From contig CANRHM010000034.1 in the NCBI GenBank assembly GCA_947630415.1, forward strand, positions 1-11,726: DNA of 11,726 nucleotides. Reading direction: 5' to 3'. A program made the translations under genes and the position numbers. The notes below the pieces were generated by a model, which had not been told where the DNA came from, ran no database searches, and saw only the letters and a list, made by a program, of their open reading frames with translations. This stretch comes from an uncultured Bacilli bacterium. GTDB taxonomy: Bacteria; Bacillota_I; Bacilli_A; RF39; UBA660. Positions 6,689-11,726 of the stretch are shown here, in pieces. How positions within the stretch are numbered: position 1 is the first letter of the stretch; each line of letters begins with the position of its first letter.

Positions 6689-7027
6689 GAATATTATTTA
6701 AAAAATATATTTTTCGAAAAAGAATTAGATAAAAATACAACTACCGAGATTTTCTCAGTAGTTTAAAAAGAAAACAGTCGTGAAGTTATTTGGGAGGAAT
6801 TTCATAATCCTAATTTTAATTATGGCGAATTCGCCATAATTAAAAGTCAATCAAGTTTAAATAGTTATAAGATCAGTGTTAAAGAATGGGTCAATAAAAC
6901 GAATGCTATTGGTATTATATAAAAAACTGAAAGACTTGAGAGATTAAATCAAATTGCTATTTCTCCAATGAAGATATTGTCAGAGAATAATATGAAATAT
7001 TTAAATAATAACGAAAAAAATATATAA
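6689..7027 (+). pseudogene. Decayed RhuM/KilA-N-type phage antirepressor-like gene
   Basis: One reading frame carries recognisable protein across two internal stops (TAA 6764-6766 and TAA 6920-6922) and ends at TAA 7025-7027. The first part, YYLKNIFFEKELDKN...IFSVV*KENSREV, resembles the N-terminal region of RhuM virulence-like proteins (LKNIFxEGELDxxS...VQKEGxREV); the stop replaces the Gln. It joins directly to IWEEFHNPNFNYGEF, SLNSYKISVKEWVNKTNAIGI, which resembles the KilA-N domain. The conserved GRYGGTYAHKDIAFEF segment expected next is missing. A tail, KTERLERLNQIAISPMKIL, follows. No start codon or SD is convincing. This looks like phage or plasmid cargo reduced by point mutation and internal deletion. 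Family similarity is from remembered consensus, not a search. Confidence 0.6.
6814..6845. repeat. Perfect 32-bp palindrome
   Basis: The half-site TTTTAATTATGGCGAA (6814-6829) is followed with no spacer by its exact reverse complement (6830-6845), centred on GAATTC. It lies inside the KilA-N remnant, where it encodes FNYGEFAIIK. It could be an operator, a cruciform, or a fold-back product of DNA decay. Confidence 0.9.
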
Positions 7028-7033
7028 ATGATT

Positions 7034-7050
7034 TTTCCTAGGATAGGAAA
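7034..7050. promoter_or_regulatory. Inverted repeat upstream of the DUF1287 gene, possible operator
   Basis: TTTCCTA (7034-7040), 3-nt centre GGA, TAGGAAA (7044-7050): a perfect 7-bp dyad, 43 bp before ATG 7094. No T-run follows, so it is not a terminator; a repressor site is plausible. Confidence 0.35.
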
Positions 7051-7093
7051 GTATCAATTAAAGAGATTTCAAACAAAAAGGTAGTGAAATGAA

Positions 7094-7741
7094 ATGAAAA
7101 AGAAAATCATAATAGGACTAGGCATATTGATTATGATAGGGTGTCTTTTATTTCTTCTTTATCGAATGAATATCATTCCGCATTCAAAATATACCGATCA
7201 AGATTTTTCTATTACGACCTATAAAAGTAAAAACGATCAAGATCAAGATGGAATGGATGATCAAACGGATTTTTTAAATGGTGTTAAAAAGTATTTAGCT
7301 ACGAAGCCTAAATATCAAAGCAAATATTATGCTACAGGGTATCCGGATGATGAATATGGAGTCTGTACCGATGTGGTTGCTTTTGGTCTCTTAGAAGCAG
7401 GCTACCATCTTCAAACATTAGTCGATACCGATATTCGTGAAAATAGAAATCTCTATAATATAGATAAAGTGGATAAAAATATCGACTTTCGAAGAGTTCG
7501 AAATTTACTGATTTACTTTGAACGAAATTCTATTTCATTAACTTTGGATTTATCGAAGATAGAAGAGTGGCAACAAGGAGATATCGTTGTCTTTAAAAAT
7601 CATATTGGAGTCTTATCCGAACATCGAAATCGAAAAGGAATTCCTTTTGTCTATCATCATGCAAGTCCTTATCAGCAAAATTATGAAGAAGATATTCTTC
7701 CTTATCACAACGATATGGTAGGACATTTTAGAATCAGCTAA
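7094..7741 (+). CDS. Membrane-anchored DUF1287 protein (NlpC/P60-like fold)
   Basis: A 215-residue protein with an N-terminal hydrophobic segment (residues 5-23, KIIIGLGILIMIGCLLFLLY) placing the rest outside the membrane, either as an uncleaved anchor or a signal peptide. Next comes an acidic DQDQDGMDDQTD stretch (49-59) that resembles a calcium-binding loop. The DUF1287 domain follows: YYATGYPDDEYGVCTDVV with Cys91 as the likely catalytic residue, NIDFRRVRNL (129-138), EEWQQGDIVVFKNHIGV (157-173) with His170, HH at 188-189, and DMVGHFRIS at the end. Families of this fold are often peptidoglycan amidases or peptidases; the activity of this one is not known. The SD is modest (AAAGGTAG). The next unit is read from its own promoter at 7761. 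Confidence 0.85.
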   Translation: MKKKIIIGLGILIMIGCLLFLLYRMNIIPHSKYTDQDFSITTYKSKNDQDQDGMDDQTDFLNGVKKYLATKPKYQSKYYATGYPDDEYGVCTDVVAFGLLEAGYHLQTLVDTDIRENRNLYNIDKVDKNIDFRRVRNLLIYFERNSISLTLDLSKIEEWQQGDIVVFKNHIGVLSEHRNRKGIPFVYHHASPYQQNYEEDILPYHNDMVGHFRIS

Positions 7742-7760
7742 AAAAAATTAAAAAAAAGGA

Positions 7761-7791
7761 TTGACCTTCCCCTTAGGGAAAGGTATAGAGT
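7761..7791 (+). promoter_or_regulatory. MerR-type dyad promoter (autoregulation)
   Basis: The -35 TTGACC (7761-7766) overlaps the dyad ACCTTCCCC-TTA-GGGAAAGGT (7764-7784), which has a single mismatch between arms. This is the classic MerR-family operator shape. The -10 is TATAGA (7784-7789, spacer 17) or TAGAGT (7786-7791, spacer 19); the longer spacer is what MerR activators act on. ATG 7812 of the MerR-type gene follows. Confidence 0.75.
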
Positions 7792-7811
7792 GAAGGGGAA
7801 AGGAGAGAAAA

Positions 7812-8450
7812 ATGTTTATTAATGAAGTCTATCAACAAGTAGGATTATCGAAGAAAAGTATTCGTTATTACGAAGAAATTGGTTTACTTAGACCGAAACG
7901 AAATCAAGAAAATGACTATCGTATCTATGATGAAGAAGATATTAAACGTTTGAAGCTCATCAAATTTTTAAGAGAATTAGGAGTTCCTATTCAAGATTTA
8001 AAACGTTTAGTCAATAAAGAATTGTCTTTGGAAGCCTGTATGAGGGATCGTATAGTTAAAATAGATGATCTTGAGACGAATCTAAAAAAGGTACGGGAAT
8101 TATGCCTAGATATTGCTTCATCCGGAGTCGATATAGAAGAAATCGATAGTACTTCCTACTTTCAAAGTATGTCGATCTTAAATAAGGAGGGATTTACCTT
8201 GCGTAATGTGAAGACCAATAAAACAAAAAAAATTTTAGGAGCGGTGTTATCAAGTTTATTTTTTGGCGGTATATTTCTCTTTTTAATGGGCTTATTCACC
8301 TATTTTTTGTTCATGGATTATATACCGCTTGTTTATTATATCTTGCTTTTATTTATTTTAGGTGCTCCTTTTATAGCCATCATTGTGAATCTAGTTAAAC
8401 GTATTCAAGAAATTAATGGAGGTGAAGAAGATGAAGCTAGTAAATATTGA
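7812..8450 (+). CDS. MerR-family transcriptional regulator with two C-terminal membrane helices
   Basis: A 212-residue protein. Residues 1-70 form the winged helix-turn-helix: INEVYQQVGLSKKSIRYYEEIGLLRP, then YRIYDEEDIKRLKLIKFLRELGVPI. A coiled-coil dimerisation helix follows (about 73-103). Instead of a short metal-binding tail the chain goes on to two hydrophobic segments (about 141-168 and 171-195) and a short acidic tail, so the DNA-binding part is probably tethered to the membrane. Cys76 and Cys98 are present but no CueR/ZntR-type metal loop is seen, and the inducer is unknown. AAAGGAGAG precedes the start, and the gene lies directly behind a MerR-style operator, which implies autoregulation. 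Its last 20 bp overlap the YbjQ-family gene, the likely second target. Confidence 0.87.
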   Translation: MFINEVYQQVGLSKKSIRYYEEIGLLRPKRNQENDYRIYDEEDIKRLKLIKFLRELGVPIQDLKRLVNKELSLEACMRDRIVKIDDLETNLKKVRELCLDIASSGVDIEEIDSTSYFQSMSILNKEGFTLRNVKTNKTKKILGAVLSSLFFGGIFLFLMGLFTYFLFMDYIPLVYYILLLFILGAPFIAIIVNLVKRIQEINGGEEDEASKY

Positions 8451-8754
8451 TTATCTTCCAGGGTATGAAATTAAAGAAGCTCTAGGCATTGTCAAAGGAC
8501 AAATCGTACAATCCAAAAATATTGGACGTGACTTTATGGCAGGGATGAAGACCATTGTAGGAGGAGAGATTGCGGGTTACACCGAAATGATTGCAACCGC
8601 AAGACAAATGGCAACAAAGCGTATGGTCGATGAAGCAGAAAGTTTAGGAGCCGATGCCATTATTAATATTAGATATGGTTCTTCTAGTGTTATGAATGGG
8701 GCCGCTGAAATCATTGCCTATGGAACGGCTGTAAAAATTGAAAAGAAAAAATAA
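8431..8754 (+). CDS. YbjQ-family (UPF0145) protein
   Basis: A 107-residue protein typical of the YbjQ family: GYEIKEALGIVKGQIVQSKNIGRDF near the N-terminus, GGEIAGYTEMIATARQMATKRM in the middle, and GADAIINIRYGSS...EIIAYGTAV at the end. Related proteins form pentameric rings and are labelled putative heavy-metal-binding, but function is unproven. ATG 8416 also opens this frame, but the sequence between is the SD (GGAGGTG, 8418-8424), so ATG 8431 is chosen. It overlaps the MerR-type gene by 20 bp, so it is translationally coupled to it and presumably under its control. A terminator follows 9 bp after the stop. Confidence 0.9.
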   Translation: MKLVNIDYLPGYEIKEALGIVKGQIVQSKNIGRDFMAGMKTIVGGEIAGYTEMIATARQMATKRMVDEAESLGADAIINIRYGSSSVMNGAAEIIAYGTAVKIEKKK

Positions 8755-8762
8755 AAAGGAAG

Positions 8763-8791
8763 AAAGATAACTTGAGTTTGAGTTATCTTTT
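8763..8791 (+). terminator. Rho-independent terminator of the MerR-YbjQ operon
   Basis: AAAGATAACT (8763-8772) and AGTTATCTTT (8781-8790) form a perfect 10-bp stem with an 8-nt loop. The T-run is short and interrupted, and the 3' half overlaps the promoter at 8778. Confidence 0.75.
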
Positions 8792-8806
8792 CATTTATGC
8801 TAGAAT
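8778..8806 (+). promoter_or_regulatory. Plus-strand promoter reading into 8810-9110
   Basis: TTGAGT (8778-8783), 17-bp spacer, TAGAAT (8801-8806) with an extended-10 TG one base upstream (TGCTAGAAT). Transcription would start near 8813 and run into an SD-like AGAGGATTAGAAGG, then TTG/ATG starts that stop within eight codons, so it makes either a noncoding RNA or the remains of a gene. Confidence 0.5.
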
Positions 8807-8861
8807 AAATTTAAGAAAAGAGGATTAGAAGGTTGAAAAAAATAATGACAAAATAAGCATG

Positions 8862-8884
8862 AAAAAAAGATTTTGAGAAAAATC
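8862..8884 (-). terminator. Possible minus-strand terminator of the small RNA
   Basis: Read on the minus strand, GATTTT-TCTC-AAAATC (8884 to 8869) forms a 6-bp stem with a 4-nt loop and is followed by seven T (8868 to 8862). The stem is weak and AT-rich, but the layout and position fit the end of a transcript starting near 9113. Confidence 0.35.
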
Positions 8885-9113
8885 GCAAAATTTCAAGTTT
8901 ATAATAACAAAAATAAAATATTGTTGTAGGCATTGACTGAAAATTCTCAAACTAGAAAACAAGAAATGATTTTCACATAGATAAGGTTCCGTGCTCAATA
9001 AAGGCAACACTCATTTGTACACCGAGAATAATCGACACATATAAAAATACGGGTTTAAGATAAGATCCTTAACACCACTCACCTCGCCGTGCTCTGTAGT
9101 GTACCTGCAACAA
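8862..9113 (-). ncRNA. Candidate minus-strand small transcript (~250 nt), possible type I toxin-like locus
   Basis: A strong sigma-A type promoter lies just upstream on the minus strand, with no conventional gene downstream. The predicted RNA contains GAGGTG followed by a GTG-initiated 23-codon ORF (9080 down to 9009; VSGVKDLILNPYFYMCRLF). In the next frame lies a 31-residue hydrophobic stretch (LKPVFLYVSIILGVQMSVAF) preceded by a stop; a single base gained in the T5 run would join the two into a ~36-residue membrane peptide. CCGTGCTC occurs twice in the same orientation (8989-8996, 9087-9094), and GTACAC/GTGTAC can pair across the middle. Its base composition is more mixed than the A/T-rich flanks. 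I do not recognise the family. A degraded gene end is the alternative. Confidence 0.4.
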
Positions 9114-9119
9114 GTAGTT

Positions 9120-9147
9120 ATTATAAACAAAAAAGTCTAAAAGTCAA
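9120..9147 (-). promoter_or_regulatory. Strong minus-strand promoter TTGACT-16-TATAAT
   Basis: On the minus strand, TTGACT (9147 to 9142) and a perfect TATAAT (9125 to 9120) are separated by 16 bp. It points towards 8810 and faces the plus-strand promoter at 8778, giving two convergent transcripts over about 300 bp. Confidence 0.65.
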
Positions 9148-9166
9148 TTTTTCAATTCAATTTGTG

Positions 9167-9186
9167 CCTTTCAGAGGACTGAAAGG
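9167..9186. repeat. Perfect 8-bp hairpin upstream of the YcxB-like gene
   Basis: CCTTTCAG (9167-9174), AGGA loop, CTGAAAGG (9179-9186). There is no T-run on either strand, so it is not a terminator. It lies 27 bp before ATG 9213 and may be a leader hairpin or an operator. Confidence 0.5.
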
Positions 9187-9212
9187 ACGAAAGAAAGGAA
9201 TGTTAGTTAAAA

Positions 9213-9779
9213 ATGAAAAAAGAAACCAGTAAATCCATTCAAGTAAAAACCAAATATACAGAAGAAGGCTACTATACTTTTAATAGAGTACATTATCGTT
9301 TTATGATGCGAAGAAAACGTCTTTGGTTCCTTTTACTACTAGTTCTTTCCATTCCTCTTATTATTGCTTATCTTTTTGAACCCCTTTTTAAAAACATTCC
9401 GTTTGCTGTTCTTTTTCTTTTATGTGATACCATTATCATCATCGAACTATTTACCTATTTAATTCCCGATTTACAAGTAAAAAGAACCCTTCGAGAAGAT
9501 GCTTCGGTGTTGGATTTTGAAAATGAATATACTTTTTTAAAAGAGGCATTAAAAGTAAAAAATAGTAACGCTACACAAAAAGTGGAATATACCTCTTTAT
9601 ATCAAGTTATAGAAACAGAAGATTATTTTTATCTTTATCTTAACAAGGTCTCTGCTTTTCTAATTAATAAAAAAGAACTTACTAAAAAAGAGAAGGAAGA
9701 GATCTGTAAACTTTTAAGTGAAGCACTTCCGAAAAAATACCATTATTATGAGAAGAAGAAATTTTTTAAACAAAAATAA
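9213..9779 (+). CDS. YcxB-like membrane protein
   Basis: A 188-residue protein with a short soluble N-terminus (VKTKYTEEGYYTFNRVHYRF), two membrane segments (about residues 37-54 and 62-84), and a C-terminal cytoplasmic domain of the YcxB-like type. That domain has LDFENEYTFLKEALKVKN, VEYTSLYQVIETEDYFYLYLNKVSAFLINKKEL (about 99-155), with the family's alternating Y-x-x-[IL]-x-x-[VI]-x-E-[TD]-x-D-x-[FL]-x-L-[YF] pattern. Function is unknown for the family. The nearest SD (AAAGGAA) is about 14 nt from ATG 9213, rather far, but no better in-frame start exists. A terminator follows immediately, and the gene seems monocistronic. Confidence 0.75.
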   Translation: MKKETSKSIQVKTKYTEEGYYTFNRVHYRFMMRRKRLWFLLLLVLSIPLIIAYLFEPLFKNIPFAVLFLLCDTIIIIELFTYLIPDLQVKRTLREDASVLDFENEYTFLKEALKVKNSNATQKVEYTSLYQVIETEDYFYLYLNKVSAFLINKKELTKKEKEEICKLLSEALPKKYHYYEKKKFFKQK

Positions 9780-9801
9780 AGGAAGCCTTTGTGCTTCTTT
9801 T
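9778..9801 (+). terminator. Rho-independent terminator of the YcxB-like gene
   Basis: AAAGGAAGC pairs with GCTTCTTTT (core GAAGC 9782-9786 with GCTTC 9793-9797, one G-U pair outside) around a 6-nt loop, followed by a T-rich tract. Confidence 0.7.
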
Positions 9802-9858
9802 TCCTTGATAAAATCATTGCAATAAAAGGAAACTTATGCTATTATTATGTTGTTGTTT

Positions 9859-9933
9859 TGCCCAGTCGCCAAGTGGTAAGGCATCGGACTCTGACTCCGA
9901 CATGCGCTAGTTCGAATCTAGCCTGGGCAGCCA
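9859..9933 (+). tRNA. trnQ: tRNA-Gln (anticodon CUG)
   Basis: A complete cloverleaf of 75 nt including an encoded CCA. Acceptor TGCCCAG (9859-9865) pairs with CTGGGCA (9923-9929), followed by discriminator G and CCA (9931-9933). The D arm is GCC...GGC with AAGTGGTAA. Anticodon stem TCGGA/TCCGA (9884-9888, 9896-9900) closes the loop CTCTGAC with anticodon CTG at 9891-9893, which reads CAG. The T arm GCTAG-TTCGAAT-CTAGC is perfect. The first-pair U-A is a known glutamine-tRNA identity feature. A hairpin follows 12 nt later, then gltX. Confidence 0.96.
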
Positions 9934-9944
9934 ATAAGGATTAT

Positions 9945-9968
9945 AAATCATCTTGTAAGATGATTTTT
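9945..9968 (+). terminator. Terminator-like hairpin between tRNA-Gln and gltX
   Basis: AAATCATC (9945-9952) pairs with GATGATTT (9959-9966) over a 6-nt loop, with two more T after the stem. It ends the tRNA transcript or sits in the gltX leader; the gltX SD starts about 4 bp after the T-run. Confidence 0.65.
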
Positions 9969-9983
9969 CTATAGGAGGTATTT

Positions 9984-11621
9984 ATGACCGATAAAGAATT
10001 TGCCGATTTTCTATTTCCAGATGTGAAAGAGATTGCTTACTATGAAGAAAAATATGTAAGGAGAAACTTACCTGATGAGGCTGTTGTAACAAGATGTGCA
10101 CCAAGTCCCACCGGATTTGTTCACATGGGAAGTCTCTACCAAGGCTTTATTGCCAAACAAATGGCAAGACAAAGTGGAGGAGTACTCTTTTTAAGAATTG
10201 AAGATACCGACCAAAAAAGAGAAGTAGAAAATGGTGTCGAAGGCATTGTCAAGGACTTTAAGGAATATGGTATTACCTTTGATGAAGGTTATGGTATGGG
10301 TGGTGCTTATGGTCCTTATATTCAATCGGAACGTGGGGAAATCTATAAAGCCTATGTCAAATATCTAGTTGAAAAAGGTTATGCTTATCCATGTTTCTGT
10401 ACACCGGAAGAAATCGATGAGAACAGGAAAATTCAAGAAGCCACCAAAGAACGTATTGGTTACTATGGAAGATGGAGTACTTGTCGTGGACTTACCAAAG
10501 AAGAAGCAGTTGAAAAAATCAAAAGTGGAAAGCCTTTCATTATGCGTATGAAATCGCAAGGAGATTTTAGGGTAAAACACATTTATCACGATTTAATTAA
10601 AGGAGACTTAGAGTATCCAGAAAACGATTTGGATCACGTCATCTTAAAGTCGGATGGACTTCCTACTTACCATTTTGCCCATGCCGTGGATGACCATTTG
10701 ATGCATACTACCCACGTTATAAGAGGAGACGAATGGGTATCGAGTCTTCCTGTACACTTAGAACTATTCCATCTTTTAGGTTTTGAGCCTCCTAAATATG
10801 CCCATATTGCTCCTTTGACTAAAAAAGATGAAGAAACGGGAAACATTCGTAAACTAAGTAAACGAAAAGATCCAGAACTTGCCGTATCTTATTATCATGA
10901 AGCAGGTATTCCAGTGGGAGCAGTCAATCTCTTTTTAGCAACCATTGCCAACTCTTCTTTTGAAGAATGGTATTTACAAAACCAAGATAAAAGTTATACC
11001 GATTTTACCTTTACTTTCGACAAGATGCCGATTGGAGGAAGTCTTTTTGACTTAGAGAAACTAGAAAGCGTAAGCAAGATTTATTTCTCTAAATTGAGCG
11101 CTAAACAAGTCTATGATGAAACCCTTAACTATGCTAGAGAATACGATTCCACTTTTGCTGAAATCTTAGAAAAGTACAAAGACTATACAATTTCTCTACT
11201 CAATATTGAAAGAGAAATTGAGCGTCCTCGTAAAGATATAGGATCTTACAAAGATGTTAAGAAAGAATTCTGGTACATGTACGATGAATTGTTCTTTGCT
11301 AAAGAAAACCCTTATAGCGAAGTAGAAAAGACCTATCCAAAAGAAGATTTACAAGCTTACTTTGATGAAGTCTATGATGCTTCCGATAGTGAGGAAGAGT
11401 GGTTTAGTAAGATTAAAACTTTTGCTGAAGCTCATGGTTATGCTATAAACCGTAAACTTTATAAAGAAAATCCTGAAAACTTTAAAGGTCAGGTAGGAGA
11501 TTTCTGTGAGATGATAAGAGTCATGGCAACGACTAAAACTATTTCTCCTAATCTATACGATATCTTACAACTCTTAGGAAAAGAAAGACTTCAAAAGCGA
11601 CTAGCCTTATTTATGAAATAA
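9984..11621 (+). CDS. gltX: Glutamyl-tRNA synthetase (possibly non-discriminating)
   Basis: A 545-residue class I aminoacyl-tRNA synthetase that attaches glutamate to tRNA in the cytoplasm. After an N-terminal extension of about 35 residues comes TRCAPSPTGFVHMGS with the HIGH-type motif at 47-50. LRIEDTDQKR follows. The zinc-binding candidate residues are Cys137, Cys139, Tyr160/161 and Cys167. The KMSKS-type loop is KLSKR at 290-294. The C-terminal anticodon-binding part is helical (about 350-545). The extension and 545-residue length fit the longer GltX form of Clostridia-like bacteria rather than the ~485-residue form. SD AGGAGG precedes ATG 9984. The adjacent tRNA-Gln makes Glu-tRNA(Gln) formation followed by GatCAB transamidation plausible; no glnS or gat gene is in the window, so this is inference. 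Confidence 0.95.
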   Translation: MTDKEFADFLFPDVKEIAYYEEKYVRRNLPDEAVVTRCAPSPTGFVHMGSLYQGFIAKQMARQSGGVLFLRIEDTDQKREVENGVEGIVKDFKEYGITFDEGYGMGGAYGPYIQSERGEIYKAYVKYLVEKGYAYPCFCTPEEIDENRKIQEATKERIGYYGRWSTCRGLTKEEAVEKIKSGKPFIMRMKSQGDFRVKHIYHDLIKGDLEYPENDLDHVILKSDGLPTYHFAHAVDDHLMHTTHVIRGDEWVSSLPVHLELFHLLGFEPPKYAHIAPLTKKDEETGNIRKLSKRKDPELAVSYYHEAGIPVGAVNLFLATIANSSFEEWYLQNQDKSYTDFTFTFDKMPIGGSLFDLEKLESVSKIYFSKLSAKQVYDETLNYAREYDSTFAEILEKYKDYTISLLNIEREIERPRKDIGSYKDVKKEFWYMYDELFFAKENPYSEVEKTYPKEDLQAYFDEVYDASDSEEEWFSKIKTFAEAHGYAINRKLYKENPENFKGQVGDFCEMIRVMATTKTISPNLYDILQLLGKERLQKRLALFMK

Positions 11622-11648
11622 AATGTTCTTTAAATAGAGCATTTTTTT
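11620..11648 (+). terminator. Rho-independent terminator of gltX
   Basis: AAAATGTTCT (11620-11629) pairs with AGAGCATTTT (11636-11645) with one G-U pair, loop TTAAAT, then a T-run. The stem begins inside the gltX stop codon. Confidence 0.88.
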
Positions 11649-11685
11649 GTATACTAGGAATTTGTTTGGAAAAATAAAAAAAGAA

Positions 11686-11701
11686 GCAATTAAATAATTG
11701 C
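11686..11701. repeat. Short inverted repeat downstream of gltX
   Basis: GCAATTA-AA-TAATTGC, a perfect 7-bp dyad with a 2-nt centre and no following T-run. Probably upstream control DNA for the next gene outside the window. Confidence 0.4.
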
Positions 11702-11726
11702 AAACGAAAAGAATACATAGAAATTA

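Noticed and set aside
8825..9010. A 61-codon minus-strand open frame (MLPLLSTEPYLCENHF...)
   Set aside because: It starts out of frame behind the small ORF of the minus-strand transcript, has no SD of its own, and mostly translates A/T-rich tract sequence. The transcript is kept, this frame is not.
6630..9212. Search of the intergenic stretches (6630-7093, 8807-9212) for a DGR template repeat or reverse transcriptase
   Set aside because: No stretch on either strand resembles 1009-1131, and no reverse-transcriptase motif such as a Y-x-D-D palm occurs. If the DGR exists its core is elsewhere.
9789..9974. A 61-codon plus-strand open frame
   Set aside because: It runs straight through the tRNA-Gln gene and its hairpin, has no SD, and its translation is that of a tRNA.
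10369..10551. Lysine-rich 60-codon plus-strand frame inside gltX
   Set aside because: An out-of-frame shadow of a well-supported gene, with no own SD.

Overview
The window looks like chromosomal DNA from a low-GC Bacillota relative, most likely an uncultured gut Bacilli-type lineage (RF39, Erysipelotrichales or similar). Coding sequence is roughly one third GC, ribosome sites are AGGAGG-like, and terminators are simple hairpin plus U-run. TGA serves as a normal stop codon (for example at 4830-4832 and 8448-8450), so the mycoplasma code is not in use. The lineage is an inference from style; there is no marker rRNA here.

Layout. (1) Positions 1-1143 hold the 3' part of a secreted-type protein with a formylglycine-enzyme/C-type-lectin-like end. 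Its last ~120 bases change abruptly in composition: about 50% GC against about 35%, adenine falling to about 13%, and runs of NNY codons. This is the profile of the variable region of a diversity-generating retroelement (DGR); no reverse transcriptase or template repeat is in the window. (2) Positions 1247-4128 form a tight operon: a UmuC-like Y-family DNA polymerase, a YolD-like protein, a DUF1848 protein with a C-terminal CxxxCxxC cluster, and a small membrane protein. A LexA-like dyad fills the spacer of its promoter, so this reads as an SOS-controlled DNA damage cassette. (3) Positions 4188-4832 encode a CmpB-type membrane protein, followed by a strong terminator. (4) Positions 4959-6600 hold thioredoxin reductase (trxB) and a FabG-type short-chain dehydrogenase one base apart, then a terminator.

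(5) Positions 6630-7093 carry the wreck of a phage-type antirepressor/virulence gene: a RhuM-like segment joined in frame to a KilA-N segment, with two internal stops. A perfect 32-bp palindrome lies inside it. (6) Positions 7094-7741 encode a membrane-anchored DUF1287 protein (NlpC/P60-like). (7) Positions 7761-8754 hold a MerR-type regulator with two C-terminal membrane helices and a MerR-style dyad promoter; it overlaps a YbjQ-family gene. (8) Positions 8778-9212 contain no obvious protein gene. They do contain two good convergent promoters, one on each strand, about 300 bp apart. The minus-strand promoter would make a ~250-nt RNA with a Shine-Dalgarno-like site, very short ORFs and a possible terminator, an arrangement reminiscent of type I toxin-antitoxin loci. 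(9) Positions 9213-9779 encode a YcxB-like membrane protein. (10) Positions 9859-9933 are tRNA-Gln(CUG), directly upstream of gltX (9984-11621), which ends with a clear terminator.

The strongest leads for something new are the DGR-like variable region, the SOS polymerase/YolD/DUF1848 cassette, and the convergent small-RNA locus at 8778-9147.
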